In this document: piece after piece, positions 52,445 through 59,688 of the stretch
Layout: each line of letters starts with the position of its first letter
How positions within the stretch are numbered: position 1 is the stretch's first letter
Assembly: GCF_004137245.1 (NCBI RefSeq)
Contig: NZ_SDWS01000002.1
Location: forward strand, 124,001 to 188,000
Origin: Nocardioides glacieisoli
GTDB taxonomy: Bacteria > Actinomycetota > Actinomycetes > Propionibacteriales > Nocardioidaceae
Direction of reading: 5' to 3'
Length of the DNA stretch: 64,000 bases
The notes under the pieces: generated by a model
What the model was told of the DNA's origin: nothing
The model's input: the letters and a program-made list of their open reading frames with translations, nothing else
The model's database searches: none
Position numbers and translations under genes: made by a program

Positions 52445-53293
52445 ATGAGCCGCGAGAACTCGCTCGTCACCGCCCAGTGGGCCGAGGACAACCTCGACAC
52501 CGACGGCGTCGTCCTCATCGAGGTCGACGAGGACACCTCCGCCTACGACAAGGGCCACATCCGTGGCGCCATCAAGCTCGACTGGACCACCGACCTCCAG
52601 GACCAGGTCCGCCGCGACTTCGTCAACAAGGCCCAGTTCGAGGCGCTGCTCTCCAGCCGCGGCGTGAGCAACGACGACACGGTCGTCCTCTACGGCGGCA
52701 ACAACAACTGGTTCGCCGCCTACGCCTACTGGTACTTCAAGCTCTACGGCCACCAGGACGTCAAGCTCCTCGACGGCGGCCGCAAGAAGTGGGAGCTCGA
52801 CTCCCGCGAGCTGACCGACGAGGTGCCCACGCGCGCCGCGACGACGTACACCGCCTCGGAGCAGGACACCTCGATCCGCGCGTTCCGCGACGAGGTCGTC
52901 GCTGCGATCGGCTCGCAGAACCTGGTCGACGTGCGGAGCCCCGACGAGTACGCCGGCCGGCTGCTCGCCCCGGCGCACCTCCCGCAGGAGCAGGCGCAGC
53001 GCGCCGGCCACGTCCCGACGTCGGTCAACGTGCCGTGGAGCAAGAACGCCAACGACGACGGCACCTTCAAGTCCGAGGCCGACCTCAAGGCGCTCTACGA
53101 CGAGGTGGGCTTCGACGAGTCCAAGGACACCATCGCGCTGTGCCGCATCGGTGAGCGCTCGTCGCTGACCTGGTTCGTCCTGCAGGAGCTCCTCGGCAAG
53201 AAGAACGTGAAGAACTACGACGGCTCGTGGACCGAGTACGGCTCGCTGGTCGGCGTCCCGGTCGCCCTCGGCGACGAGCCGGGTGACGCCTGA
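52445..53293 (+). CDS. sseA: Thiosulfate sulfurtransferase (SseA-type rhodanese)
   Basis: 282 residues with two rhodanese domains. The first lacks an active Cys (VLYGGNNNWFAAYAYWYFKL); the second has the catalytic Cys in TIALCRIGERSSLTWF. It moves sulfane sulfur from thiosulfate to an acceptor thiol. CxxGxRSS deviates slightly from the CxxGxTA/RSS pattern but is common in the actinobacterial SseA/CysA proteins. The stop overlaps the DUF1416 start (TGATG). Confidence 0.92.
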   Translation: MSRENSLVTAQWAEDNLDTDGVVLIEVDEDTSAYDKGHIRGAIKLDWTTDLQDQVRRDFVNKAQFEALLSSRGVSNDDTVVLYGGNNNWFAAYAYWYFKLYGHQDVKLLDGGRKKWELDSRELTDEVPTRAATTYTASEQDTSIRAFRDEVVAAIGSQNLVDVRSPDEYAGRLLAPAHLPQEQAQRAGHVPTSVNVPWSKNANDDGTFKSEADLKALYDEVGFDESKDTIALCRIGERSSLTWFVLQELLGKKNVKNYDGSWTEYGSLVGVPVALGDEPGDA

Positions 53294-53595
53294 TGTGCGG
53301 CGCGACCGAGGGCGGCCTGTCGCTCGACGGCGTCAACGTCGCCAAGGAGGCCGTGATCCAGGGCCAGGTCCTGCGCGGCAGCGAGCCCGTCGGCAACGCC
53401 TACGTGCGACTGCTCGACCGCACGGGCGAGTTCACTGCTGAGGTCCCCACCTCGGCCACCGGCCACTTCCGGTTCTTCGCCGGGGACGGCGAGTGGACGC
53501 TGCGGACGCTGGCCCCCAAGGCCGAGCCGGTGGACACCAAGGTCACCGCCGCCACCGGCTCGGTGGCCGAGGTGCAGGTGCTCGTCTCCGCCTGA
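53293..53595 (+). CDS. DUF1416 protein
   Basis: 100 residues in one carboxypeptidase-regulatory-like beta-sandwich: MCGATEGGLSLDGVNVAKEA, RGSEPVGNAYVRLLDRTGEF. The N-terminal MCG Cys is characteristic of the family. DUF1416 always accompanies the CysA/SseA rhodanese in actinobacteria and is thought to work with it. A perfect terminator follows. Confidence 0.92.
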   Translation: MCGATEGGLSLDGVNVAKEAVIQGQVLRGSEPVGNAYVRLLDRTGEFTAEVPTSATGHFRFFAGDGEWTLRTLAPKAEPVDTKVTAATGSVAEVQVLVSA

Positions 53596-53602
53596 CCGGC
53601 TC

Positions 53603-53637
53603 GAACCGCCCCGCACGCTCGGCGTACGGGGCGGTTC
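53603..53637 (+). terminator. Rho-independent terminator after DUF1416
   Basis: GAACCGCCCCG and CGGGGCGGTTC form a perfect 11-bp stem, eight bases after the stop, followed by TCGCATTTT. Confidence 0.9.
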
Positions 53638-53728
53638 TCGCATTTTCCTCGTGGTCTTGGCGCAATTGCGGTGGCAGACTCGAAGCGCTCGTACCGTGGA
53701 GGTCCCGGGTCGGGGAAGGAGGGTCCTC

Positions 53729-55216
53729 GTGGACGCTCACACCGGTGTCCTGGACACCGAGGAGCTCTGGCGTCTGACCATGGAGCACTCGCCGGTGGGG
53801 ATGGCGCTCGTCTCGACGGGCGGGGAGATCCTCACGGCCAACGCCGCGCTCGGGGAGATGCTCGGCTACGACCTCGACGAGCTCGCGCACCACACGGTGG
53901 CCGACCTCACCCACCCCGACGACCTCGCGACCGACCTCGAGCTCATGCGACAGGCGATGGCCGGTTCGACGACGTCCTACCGCGTGCCCAAGCGCTGCTT
54001 CCGCCGCGACGGCAGCCTCCTGCAGGGTGAGCTCTCGGCGCTCCTGCTGCGGGGCACCGACGGCGAGCCCCTCCAGTTCATCATGCAGATCATCGACCGG
54101 ACCGAGGTGCACGCGTTCGCCGAACGCCTCGACGCCGCCGAGGAGACCACGCACGACCTGCTGAGCAAGGGCCAGGCGATCCTCGACAGCGTCTCGGTGG
54201 GTCTCCTGCTGGTCGACGCCGACGGGACCTACAGCGCGTGGAACCGGAGGCAGCAGGAGCTCCTCGACATCGCCTTCCCCGCCGGCCACGGCGGTCGCGC
54301 CGGTCAGAGCGGTTTCGTGTACGACGCCGAGCAGCAGGACGCGCTGTCGTTCGACCAGTTCCCGTGCGCGCGCGCCACCGAGGGGGAGGGCGAGGAGTTC
54401 GACGACATGCTCATCTGGATCGGCGAGGAGCCGACGAGCCGTCGGGCGCTGTCGGTCTCTGCGAGGACCGTGCGCGACCGTGGCGGGGCCCTCACGGGAG
54501 CGGTGCTCGCCTACAACGACGTGACCGAGCTGATCCGCGCCGTCAAGGTCAAGGACGAGTTCGTGTCCACGGTCTCCCACGAGCTGCGTACGCCGCTGAC
54601 GGCAGCCCTGGCCTACCTCGAGCTCCTCGACGAGTCGGTGGCGCCGGTGCCCGACGCGCGCCAGCAGGTGACCGCGATCCGGCGCAACATGCTGCGGCTC
54701 TCACATCTGCTCGCCGACCTGATCCTGTCGACCAGGGCCTCCTCCGGGTCGCCCGTGGTCGCTCCCTACCGCGTCGACCTGGTCACCGTGGTCCTGGAAG
54801 CCGTCCAGGCCGCGGCAGTCGACGCCGAGGGAGCCGGTGTCCGGCTCACCCGCGACCACCCGGCAAACCTGGAGATGACCGCCGACGGGATCCGCGTGCG
54901 CCAGGCCCTCGACAATCTCCTCGGCAACGCGATCCTCTACGGCCGGCCGGACGGCCACGTCCACGTGACCCTGGAGGAGTCCGGCGCCGAGGTCGTGGTC
55001 ACGGTCGCCGACGACGGCGAGGGCATCGACGCCGATGAGGTAGGGGAGGTGTTCGACCGCTTCTTCCGTGGCGCGAACGCTCGTCGGCGCCAGGTCGGGG
55101 GAGCCGGTCTTGGCCTCTCCATCGTCCGCACGATCGTCGAGGCCCACGGGGGAGACGTGTCGGTGACCAGCGTGGCCGGTCAGGGCACCACCGTGCGGGT
55201 GGCGCTGCCTCGCTGA
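53729..55216 (+). CDS. Cytosolic PAS-domain sensor histidine kinase
   Basis: 495 residues from a GTG after GGAAGGAGG. There is no membrane helix. Two PAS domains (about 12-130, HSPVGMALVSTGGEILTANA, and 150-270, LDSVSVGLLLVDADGTYSAW) precede HisKA (His in STVSHELRTPLTAALAYLEL, near 284). HATPase motifs are DNLLGNAILYG, DDGEGID and GGAGLGLSIVRTIV. No response regulator is adjacent, so it is an orphan kinase. It lies just upstream of the peptide/regulator locus and could feed the same control. Confidence 0.9.
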   Translation: MDAHTGVLDTEELWRLTMEHSPVGMALVSTGGEILTANAALGEMLGYDLDELAHHTVADLTHPDDLATDLELMRQAMAGSTTSYRVPKRCFRRDGSLLQGELSALLLRGTDGEPLQFIMQIIDRTEVHAFAERLDAAEETTHDLLSKGQAILDSVSVGLLLVDADGTYSAWNRRQQELLDIAFPAGHGGRAGQSGFVYDAEQQDALSFDQFPCARATEGEGEEFDDMLIWIGEEPTSRRALSVSARTVRDRGGALTGAVLAYNDVTELIRAVKVKDEFVSTVSHELRTPLTAALAYLELLDESVAPVPDARQQVTAIRRNMLRLSHLLADLILSTRASSGSPVVAPYRVDLVTVVLEAVQAAAVDAEGAGVRLTRDHPANLEMTADGIRVRQALDNLLGNAILYGRPDGHVHVTLEESGAEVVVTVADDGEGIDADEVGEVFDRFFRGANARRRQVGGAGLGLSIVRTIVEAHGGDVSVTSVAGQGTTVRVALPR

Positions 55217-55246
55217 CGGGCGTCCGGTCCAGTCCGGTGGGCCCGA

Positions 55247-55262
55247 TTTGCCCAGTTTGCCC
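55247..55262 (+). promoter_or_regulatory. Tandem TTTGCCC motifs (site 1)
   Basis: TTTGCCC at 55247-55253 and again at 55256-55262, a 9-bp period. The same core occurs before the HTH-TPR regulator gene and before the peptide gene. Candidate binding site for that regulator. Confidence 0.5.
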
Positions 55263-55342
55263 GTAGGTATCACCCACGGCGCACCACTGGTGTCTTCCTG
55301 CCCCTACTGTCACGTCTCCACGAATCGTGAGGAGGAGTTGTC

Positions 55343-55597
55343 ATGCCAGGTCGGAGTGATGTGCCTACGACTGACGCCGGCCGCTGCCTGCCCGCGATCG
55401 TGGCAACTGGTCCAGACCACGCGAGCATGCGCGTGGACGTCCACCCGGGCGCACACGCGAGGACCCCCCGCACGTGTGCGGGGGGTCCGGGCGCGTACCG
55501 GGTGGGGTCCGGTGCGTGTCTCGCGAGGTGGGGGCCATCTCGCGAGGCTGTCGCCAACATCTGCCATCAGGAGCATTTGCCAACGGCTCTTGCCTAA
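55343..55597 (+). CDS. Possible small protein with strong ribosome site
   Basis: 84 codons. The ATG is preceded at ideal distance by GGAGGAG (55331-55337), and TACTGT at 55305-55310 could be a -10 element. The predicted product (MPGRSDVPTTDAGRCLPAIV...) has no signal sequence and no known domain, and its second half runs through a GC-rich hairpin and regulatory-looking repeats. It may be a leader peptide whose transcript ends at the hairpin, or not be a real gene past the first 40 codons. Confidence 0.3.
   Translation: MPGRSDVPTTDAGRCLPAIVATGPDHASMRVDVHPGAHARTPRTCAGGPGAYRVGSGACLARWGPSREAVANICHQEHLPTALA
55461..55488. terminator. Strong hairpin in the regulatory interval
   Basis: GGACCCCCCGCAC and GTGCGGGGGGTCC form a perfect 13-bp stem with GT between them. 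It could terminate a short upstream transcript, or act as an attenuator for the peptide gene. Confidence 0.55.
55520..55546. repeat. Pair of CTCGCGAG palindromes
   Basis: CTCGCGAG occurs at 55520-55527 and 55539-55546, each a perfect 8-bp palindrome, 19 bp apart (about two helical turns) and both within TCTCGCGAGG. This is a possible cooperative protein-binding site. Confidence 0.4.
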
Positions 55598-55605
55598 GTT
55601 TGCCA
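55576..55605 (+). promoter_or_regulatory. TTGCC motif cluster upstream of the peptide gene (site 2)
   Basis: TTTGCCA at 55576-55582, CTTGCCT at 55589-55595 and TTTGCCA at 55599-55605. They lie 107-136 bp before the peptide start, in the position of an activator or repressor site. Confidence 0.5.
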
Positions 55606-55711
55606 AAGCACGACACACTCTGCACAGGTTTTGGGACTATTTCTTTCGACAGCTTTCTCTCGGGACGCTGATCACCAACCCCACACAGCACAACAAACCC
55701 TGGAGACACAC

Positions 55712-55834
55712 ATGAAGACCAAGGCCCCCCGCCTCGTCGTTGCCCTCATCGCGATCGTCGGCGTCGCCGGCATGACCGTTCCCGCCGAGGCTGCCCCCGC
55801 CAAGCAGACCGCGCGCACCATCTGGTGCTGCTGA
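55712..55834 (+). CDS. Small exported peptide precursor ending TIWCC (putative signalling peptide)
   Basis: 40 residues after GGAG at seven bases. A basic start (MKTKAPR) and a hydrophobic stretch (LVVALIAIVGVAGM) end in a signal-peptidase site, AEA at 25-27. This would leave APAKQTARTIWCC outside the cell. Length, export signal and short C-terminal tail match pheromone precursors of RRNPP systems, and a TPR-type HTH regulator gene lies tail-to-tail 35 bp away. The twin C-terminal Cys could be oxidised or modified. A tiny secreted toxin or structural peptide remains possible; the signalling role is inference from the neighbourhood. Confidence 0.6.
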   Translation: MKTKAPRLVVALIAIVGVAGMTVPAEAAPAKQTARTIWCC

Positions 55835-55868
55835 CCGGTCTCTGAGTCGAGCCTGACGGCTCCTGGTC

Positions 55869-57233
55869 TCAGCTGCGGGCGTACGTCGTCGTGGAGACGC
55901 GCGCCCGCAGTCCGGACGACACCGCCGCCCGGCGGTAGGCGTCCAACGCGGCTTCGTGCAGGCCCACTCCGTGGAGGAGGTCGGCGAGGTCGAACCACAG
56001 CTGGGCAGCGCTCTGGTCGGCACCGATCGCCGACAGGACGAGCACTGCCCGCTGGTACGACGACGAGGCGAGGTCTGTCGCACCCTCGGCCGCGTGGGTC
56101 CTCCCCGCGATCGTCAGCGCTTCGGCCTCAAGCAGGGCGTGACCACCAGCCGATTCCTGAATCTGCTCGATCAGGTCGCGGCTTTCCGTGAGGTCGCCGG
56201 CCAGGAAGGCCACTCGGGCCAGCCCCAGCAGTGTCCACGCGATGTCGACCGGGGTGGCACTGCTCCAGCGCATGTCAGCAACGGCCTGCTCGAGGTTGTC
56301 GCGGGCACCGGACAGATCGGGCGGGTCGAGCTCGAGATGGAGTCGACCCACCTCGCCGCGCAACCGTGCGAGGTTGCGCGAGTCCTGGCCCTCGCCCATG
56401 AGTGCGAGTGCTCGTTCGGCCAACGGCACGGCCGCGGCGACGTCGCCGCGTCTGGCCTGCATCGCGCTGGCGTTCCAGTAGGCCGACGCGCGTGCCTTTG
56501 GCGAGCCGAGCGACTCGGCCCGCGCGATCGCTTTGCGGCACAGCCGCACGGCGTGCGCGGTGTCGCCGCGCTCGAAGTGGGCGGCCGCCACCGTGACCGC
56601 GAGCTGCACGGCCTCGTCACTGGCGCCGAGCCCGGCATCCTCGATCTGAGTCATGACACGCTCGCCGCACTCGATGGCGCGGCCGAGGTCGCCGGTCTCG
56701 CGGAAGATGCGGCTCAGGGCGATACCGGCCTTGATGCGCGTCATCCCGTTGGTGGTCGCGTCCTCGAGGAGCGACTCGAGCTCCAGGACGGCGTCGTCCT
56801 CGCGGTTGGTGGCCTCCAGCGCCCGCGCGTGGAGCAGGCGGGCGCGCTCGCGCATGCCCTCCATCTCCTGGCTGGAGAGGGCGTCCAGCGCCTTGCTCAG
56901 GTGGGCCTCGGCGTCCTCCGGCTGGCCCGACTCGAGCGAGAGCTCGGCGTAGTCGAGGGCGAGGCGCATCTCGTGGATCTCGCGGCGGTCCGCGACCCCG
57001 AGGAGGGACTCGACAGAGACGTCGAGCCGGACGGCCAGCGCCTCCAGCGCGAGCGCCGTGGGCTGGCGGTGCCCGGACTCGATGCGGGAGAGGTACGCCA
57101 CCGACATCACGTCATCGGCCACCTCACCCTGCGTGAGGCCGCGGGACTGGCGCGCGGAACGCAGCCGCCCACCCAGCTCCACACGGTCGGTCTGTGCCAA
57201 CACAGCCGCAAGTCGCGAGTCCATGTGGGTCAT
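55869..57233 (-). CDS. HTH-TPR transcriptional regulator (RRNPP-like)
   Basis: 454 residues. An XRE-type HTH at about 18-75 (LGGRLRSARQSRGLTQGEVA, DVMSVAYLSRIESGHRQPTA) is followed by about 360 residues of helical TPR-like repeats (GQPEDAEAHLSKALDALSS, GDLGRAIECGERVMTQIEDA, GDTAHAVRLCRKAIARAESL, GDVAAAVPLAERALALMGEG). This is the plan of peptide-binding regulators such as PlcR, Rgg and NprR. Converging on it is the gene for a 40-residue exported peptide. A TTTGCCC motif lies 12 bp upstream of its start, like those before the peptide gene. I infer control by the imported peptide. No kinase or exporter is coupled to it. Confidence 0.85.
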   Translation of the reverse strand: MTHMDSRLAAVLAQTDRVELGGRLRSARQSRGLTQGEVADDVMSVAYLSRIESGHRQPTALALEALAVRLDVSVESLLGVADRREIHEMRLALDYAELSLESGQPEDAEAHLSKALDALSSQEMEGMRERARLLHARALEATNREDDAVLELESLLEDATTNGMTRIKAGIALSRIFRETGDLGRAIECGERVMTQIEDAGLGASDEAVQLAVTVAAAHFERGDTAHAVRLCRKAIARAESLGSPKARASAYWNASAMQARRGDVAAAVPLAERALALMGEGQDSRNLARLRGEVGRLHLELDPPDLSGARDNLEQAVADMRWSSATPVDIAWTLLGLARVAFLAGDLTESRDLIEQIQESAGGHALLEAEALTIAGRTHAAEGATDLASSSYQRAVLVLSAIGADQSAAQLWFDLADLLHGVGLHEAALDAYRRAAVSSGLRARVSTTTYARS

Positions 57234-57244
57234 TGTGCGACACG

Positions 57245-57253
57245 TTTGCCCAA
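57245..57253 (+). promoter_or_regulatory. TTTGCCCAA motif in the regulator promoter (site 3)
   Basis: TTTGCCCAA lies 12 bp upstream of the HTH-TPR start codon. A TTGACT on the minus strand at 57264-57269 could be the -35 element, placing the motif over the start-site region, which would suit autorepression. No good -10 is seen. Confidence 0.45.
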
Positions 57254-57358
57254 GAAGCGTCGAATTCAGTCAAGTATTAACTTAGGAGGCCCTTCCCCGC
57301 CGGTCCGGAGGGCCGGCGGGGTTCGACGAACGTAGGACGAACGTCGAGGGATCTCCGC

Positions 57359-58672
57359 TCAGCTGGCGCTGTTGATCATGCCGGCGCCGACGGTCACACC
57401 GGTCGCCTCGTCGATCAGGATGAAGGACCCCGTGGTGCGGTTCTTCGAGTACGGGTCGCAGAGCAGCGGCACCGTGGTGCGCAGCTGGACCCGGCCGATC
57501 TCGTTGAGGCCCAGCTCGCCGGCCTCCTGGTCGCGGTGCAGCGAGTTGACGTCGAGGCGGTACTGGATGTCCTTGACCATCGCGCGACCGGTGCGGGTCG
57601 TGTGCTTGATGGCGAGCTTCTGGCGCGGGCGCAGGGGCTCGTTGGTCATCCAGCAGACCATCGCGTCGATGTCCTGGCTCGGCTTGGGGGCGTTCTTCGG
57701 CCGGGCGATCATGTCGCCGCGCGAGACGTCGACGTCGTCCTCGAGGTGGACGGTCACCGACATCGGCGGGAACGCCTCGGAGACCTCGTTGTCGAAGAGC
57801 TCGACACGGGAGATCGTCGAGGTCATGCCGCTGGGCAGCACGACGACCTCGTCGCCCTTCTTCAGCACGCCGCCCGCGACCTGACCGGCGTAGCCACGGA
57901 AGTCGTGGTACGCGTCGGACTTGGGGCGGATGACGTACTGCACCGGGAAGCGCGTGTCCACGAGGTCGCGGTCGGACGCGACGTGGACGTGCTCGAGGTG
58001 GTGCATGAGCGTCGGGCCGGAGTACCACGGCGTGTTCTCGGACCGGTTGACGACGTTGTCGCCCTGGAGCGCCGAGATCGGGATGACCTCGAGGTCCGGG
58101 ATGTTGAGCTTCGTCGCGAAGGTCGTGAACTCGCGGTGGATCTTCTCGTAGATCTCCTCCGACCAGTCCACGAGGTCCATCTTGTTGATCGCCAGCACGA
58201 GGTGCGGGACACGCAGCAGCGACAACAGCACCGCGTGGCGGCGGGACTGCTCGGTGAGGCCCTGGCGGGCGTCGACGAGGACCAGGCCCAGGTCGGCGGT
58301 CGAGGCGCCGGTCACCATGTTGCGGGTGTACTGGATGTGCCCGGGGGTGTCGGCGATGATGAACTTGCGGTTGGGCGTCGCGAAGTAGCGGTAGGCCACG
58401 TCGATCGTGATGCCCTGCTCGCGCTCGGAGCGCAGCCCGTCGGTCAGCAGGGCGAGGTCGGTGTAGTCGTAGCCCTTGGACTGGCTGGTGGACTCCACCG
58501 CCTCGAGCTGGTCCTCGAAGATCGACTTGGAGTCGAGCAGCAGGCGCCCGATGAGGGTCGACTTGCCGTCGTCCACGGACCCTGCGGTCGCGAACCGGAG
58601 CAGGTCGGCGTTCTCGGTGACGGCGGCGGCTTCCTCGCCGACGGTGGTCTTCTCGTCCGGGGTGCTGGCCAT
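57359..58672 (-). CDS. cysN: Sulfate adenylyltransferase subunit 1 (CysN, GTPase)
   Basis: 437 residues of an EF-Tu-like GTPase. G1 is AGSVDDGKSTLIGRLL at 30-45, G3 DTPGHIQYTRNM and G4 NKMDLVDW. It powers ATP sulfurylase (with CysD) to make adenylyl sulfate. There is no fused APS kinase (CysC) domain, so sulfate is either reduced directly from APS or the kinase is elsewhere. The ATG overlaps the cysD stop by one base. Confidence 0.95.
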   Translation of the reverse strand: MASTPDEKTTVGEEAAAVTENADLLRFATAGSVDDGKSTLIGRLLLDSKSIFEDQLEAVESTSQSKGYDYTDLALLTDGLRSEREQGITIDVAYRYFATPNRKFIIADTPGHIQYTRNMVTGASTADLGLVLVDARQGLTEQSRRHAVLLSLLRVPHLVLAINKMDLVDWSEEIYEKIHREFTTFATKLNIPDLEVIPISALQGDNVVNRSENTPWYSGPTLMHHLEHVHVASDRDLVDTRFPVQYVIRPKSDAYHDFRGYAGQVAGGVLKKGDEVVVLPSGMTSTISRVELFDNEVSEAFPPMSVTVHLEDDVDVSRGDMIARPKNAPKPSQDIDAMVCWMTNEPLRPRQKLAIKHTTRTGRAMVKDIQYRLDVNSLHRDQEAGELGLNEIGRVQLRTTVPLLCDPYSKNRTTGSFILIDEATGVTVGAGMINSAS

Positions 58673-59586
58673 CAGAAGTAGCCCTCCTTCTTGCGGTCTT
58701 CCATGGCGGCCTCGGAGAACCGGTCGTCACCACGGGTGGCGCCCCGCTCGGTGACCCGGGCCACGGCGATCTCCTCGATGATGGAGGCGGTGTCGGAGGC
58801 CTCGGACTCCACGCACCCGGTCTGGGTGCGGTCGCCGACGGTGCGGAACCTCACCGTCTTGGTCACCGGCGTCTCACCCGACTTGGGCTGGATCTCCGGA
58901 CCGACCGAGAGCAGCATGCCGTCGCGCTCGATGACCTCGCGCTGGTGGGCGAAGTAGATCGACGGGATCTCGATCTGCTCGCGGTGGATGTAGCTCCAGA
59001 TGTCGAGCTCGGTCCAGTTGGACAGCGGGAAGATCCGCATGTGCTCACCGGCGTGGATTCGGCCGTTGTAGAGGCTCCACAGCTCGGGGCGCTGCATCTT
59101 GGGGTCCCACTGCCCGAAGTCGTCGCGGTGGGAGTAGACGCGCTCCTTGGCGCGGGCCTTCTCCTCGTCGCGGCGGCCGCCACCGAAGGCGGCGGTGAAG
59201 CCGTTCTCCTCGATGGATCCGAGCAGCGTGCCGATCTGCATGCGGTTGCGGCTGGTCTTGCCGTCGTCGACGACGTGGCCCGCCGCGATCGCCTCGTCGA
59301 TCGTCGCGATGATCATCCGCGCGCCGAGTCGCTCGACCCAGGAGTCACGGGTGGTGAGCACCTCGTCGAAGTCGAGGCCGGTGTCGACCTGGAGCAAGGG
59401 GAAGGGCAGCTTGGCGGGGAAGAACGCCTTCTCCGCGAGGCGGAGCATGACGATGGAGTCCTTGCCACCGGAGAACATCAGGACCGGCTTCTCGAACTCG
59501 GCGGCGACCTCACGGAAGATGTGGATCGACTCCGCCTCGAGCTGGTCCAGCTGGCTCAGCTGGTAGTCGACGTGGGTGTTGGTCAT
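58672..59586 (-). CDS. cysD: Sulfate adenylyltransferase subunit 2 (CysD)
   Basis: 304 residues. The PP-loop is MFSGGKDSIVMLRLAEKAFF at residues 37-56. AFGGGRRDEEKARAKERVYS and FPLSNWTELDIWSYIHREQI are CysD signatures. It adenylates sulfate at the expense of ATP together with CysN. It begins the cysDN operon; the downstream reduction genes are not in this window. The upstream interval shows no obvious riboswitch. Confidence 0.96.
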   Translation of the reverse strand: MTNTHVDYQLSQLDQLEAESIHIFREVAAEFEKPVLMFSGGKDSIVMLRLAEKAFFPAKLPFPLLQVDTGLDFDEVLTTRDSWVERLGARMIIATIDEAIAAGHVVDDGKTSRNRMQIGTLLGSIEENGFTAAFGGGRRDEEKARAKERVYSHRDDFGQWDPKMQRPELWSLYNGRIHAGEHMRIFPLSNWTELDIWSYIHREQIEIPSIYFAHQREVIERDGMLLSVGPEIQPKSGETPVTKTVRFRTVGDRTQTGCVESEASDTASIIEEIAVARVTERGATRGDDRFSEAAMEDRKKEGYF

Positions 59587-59688
59587 GACGCAGGGAGGGC
59601 CTCTCTCGGGACAGCAGCCATCATCGTAGCGACGGGCGTCCCCGTGGACGATTCGCGCTCGCGCGGCGGCGTCGGCGAGACTCACCGG

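Larger units (their letters stand above)
55217..55711. other. 495-bp regulatory interval before the exported peptide gene
   Basis: A long gap unusually rich in structure: two tandem TTTGCCC motifs at the left end, a small ORF with a perfect ribosome site, a 13-bp-stem hairpin, two CTCGCGAG palindromes and three TTGCC motifs at the right end before the peptide gene. Base composition becomes AT-richer from 55600. Each element is listed separately. Confidence 0.6.

Noticed and set aside
59587..59688. SAM-type or other riboswitch upstream of cysD
   Set aside because: The interval is about 100 bp, shared with a divergent gene, and shows no conserved aptamer motif.
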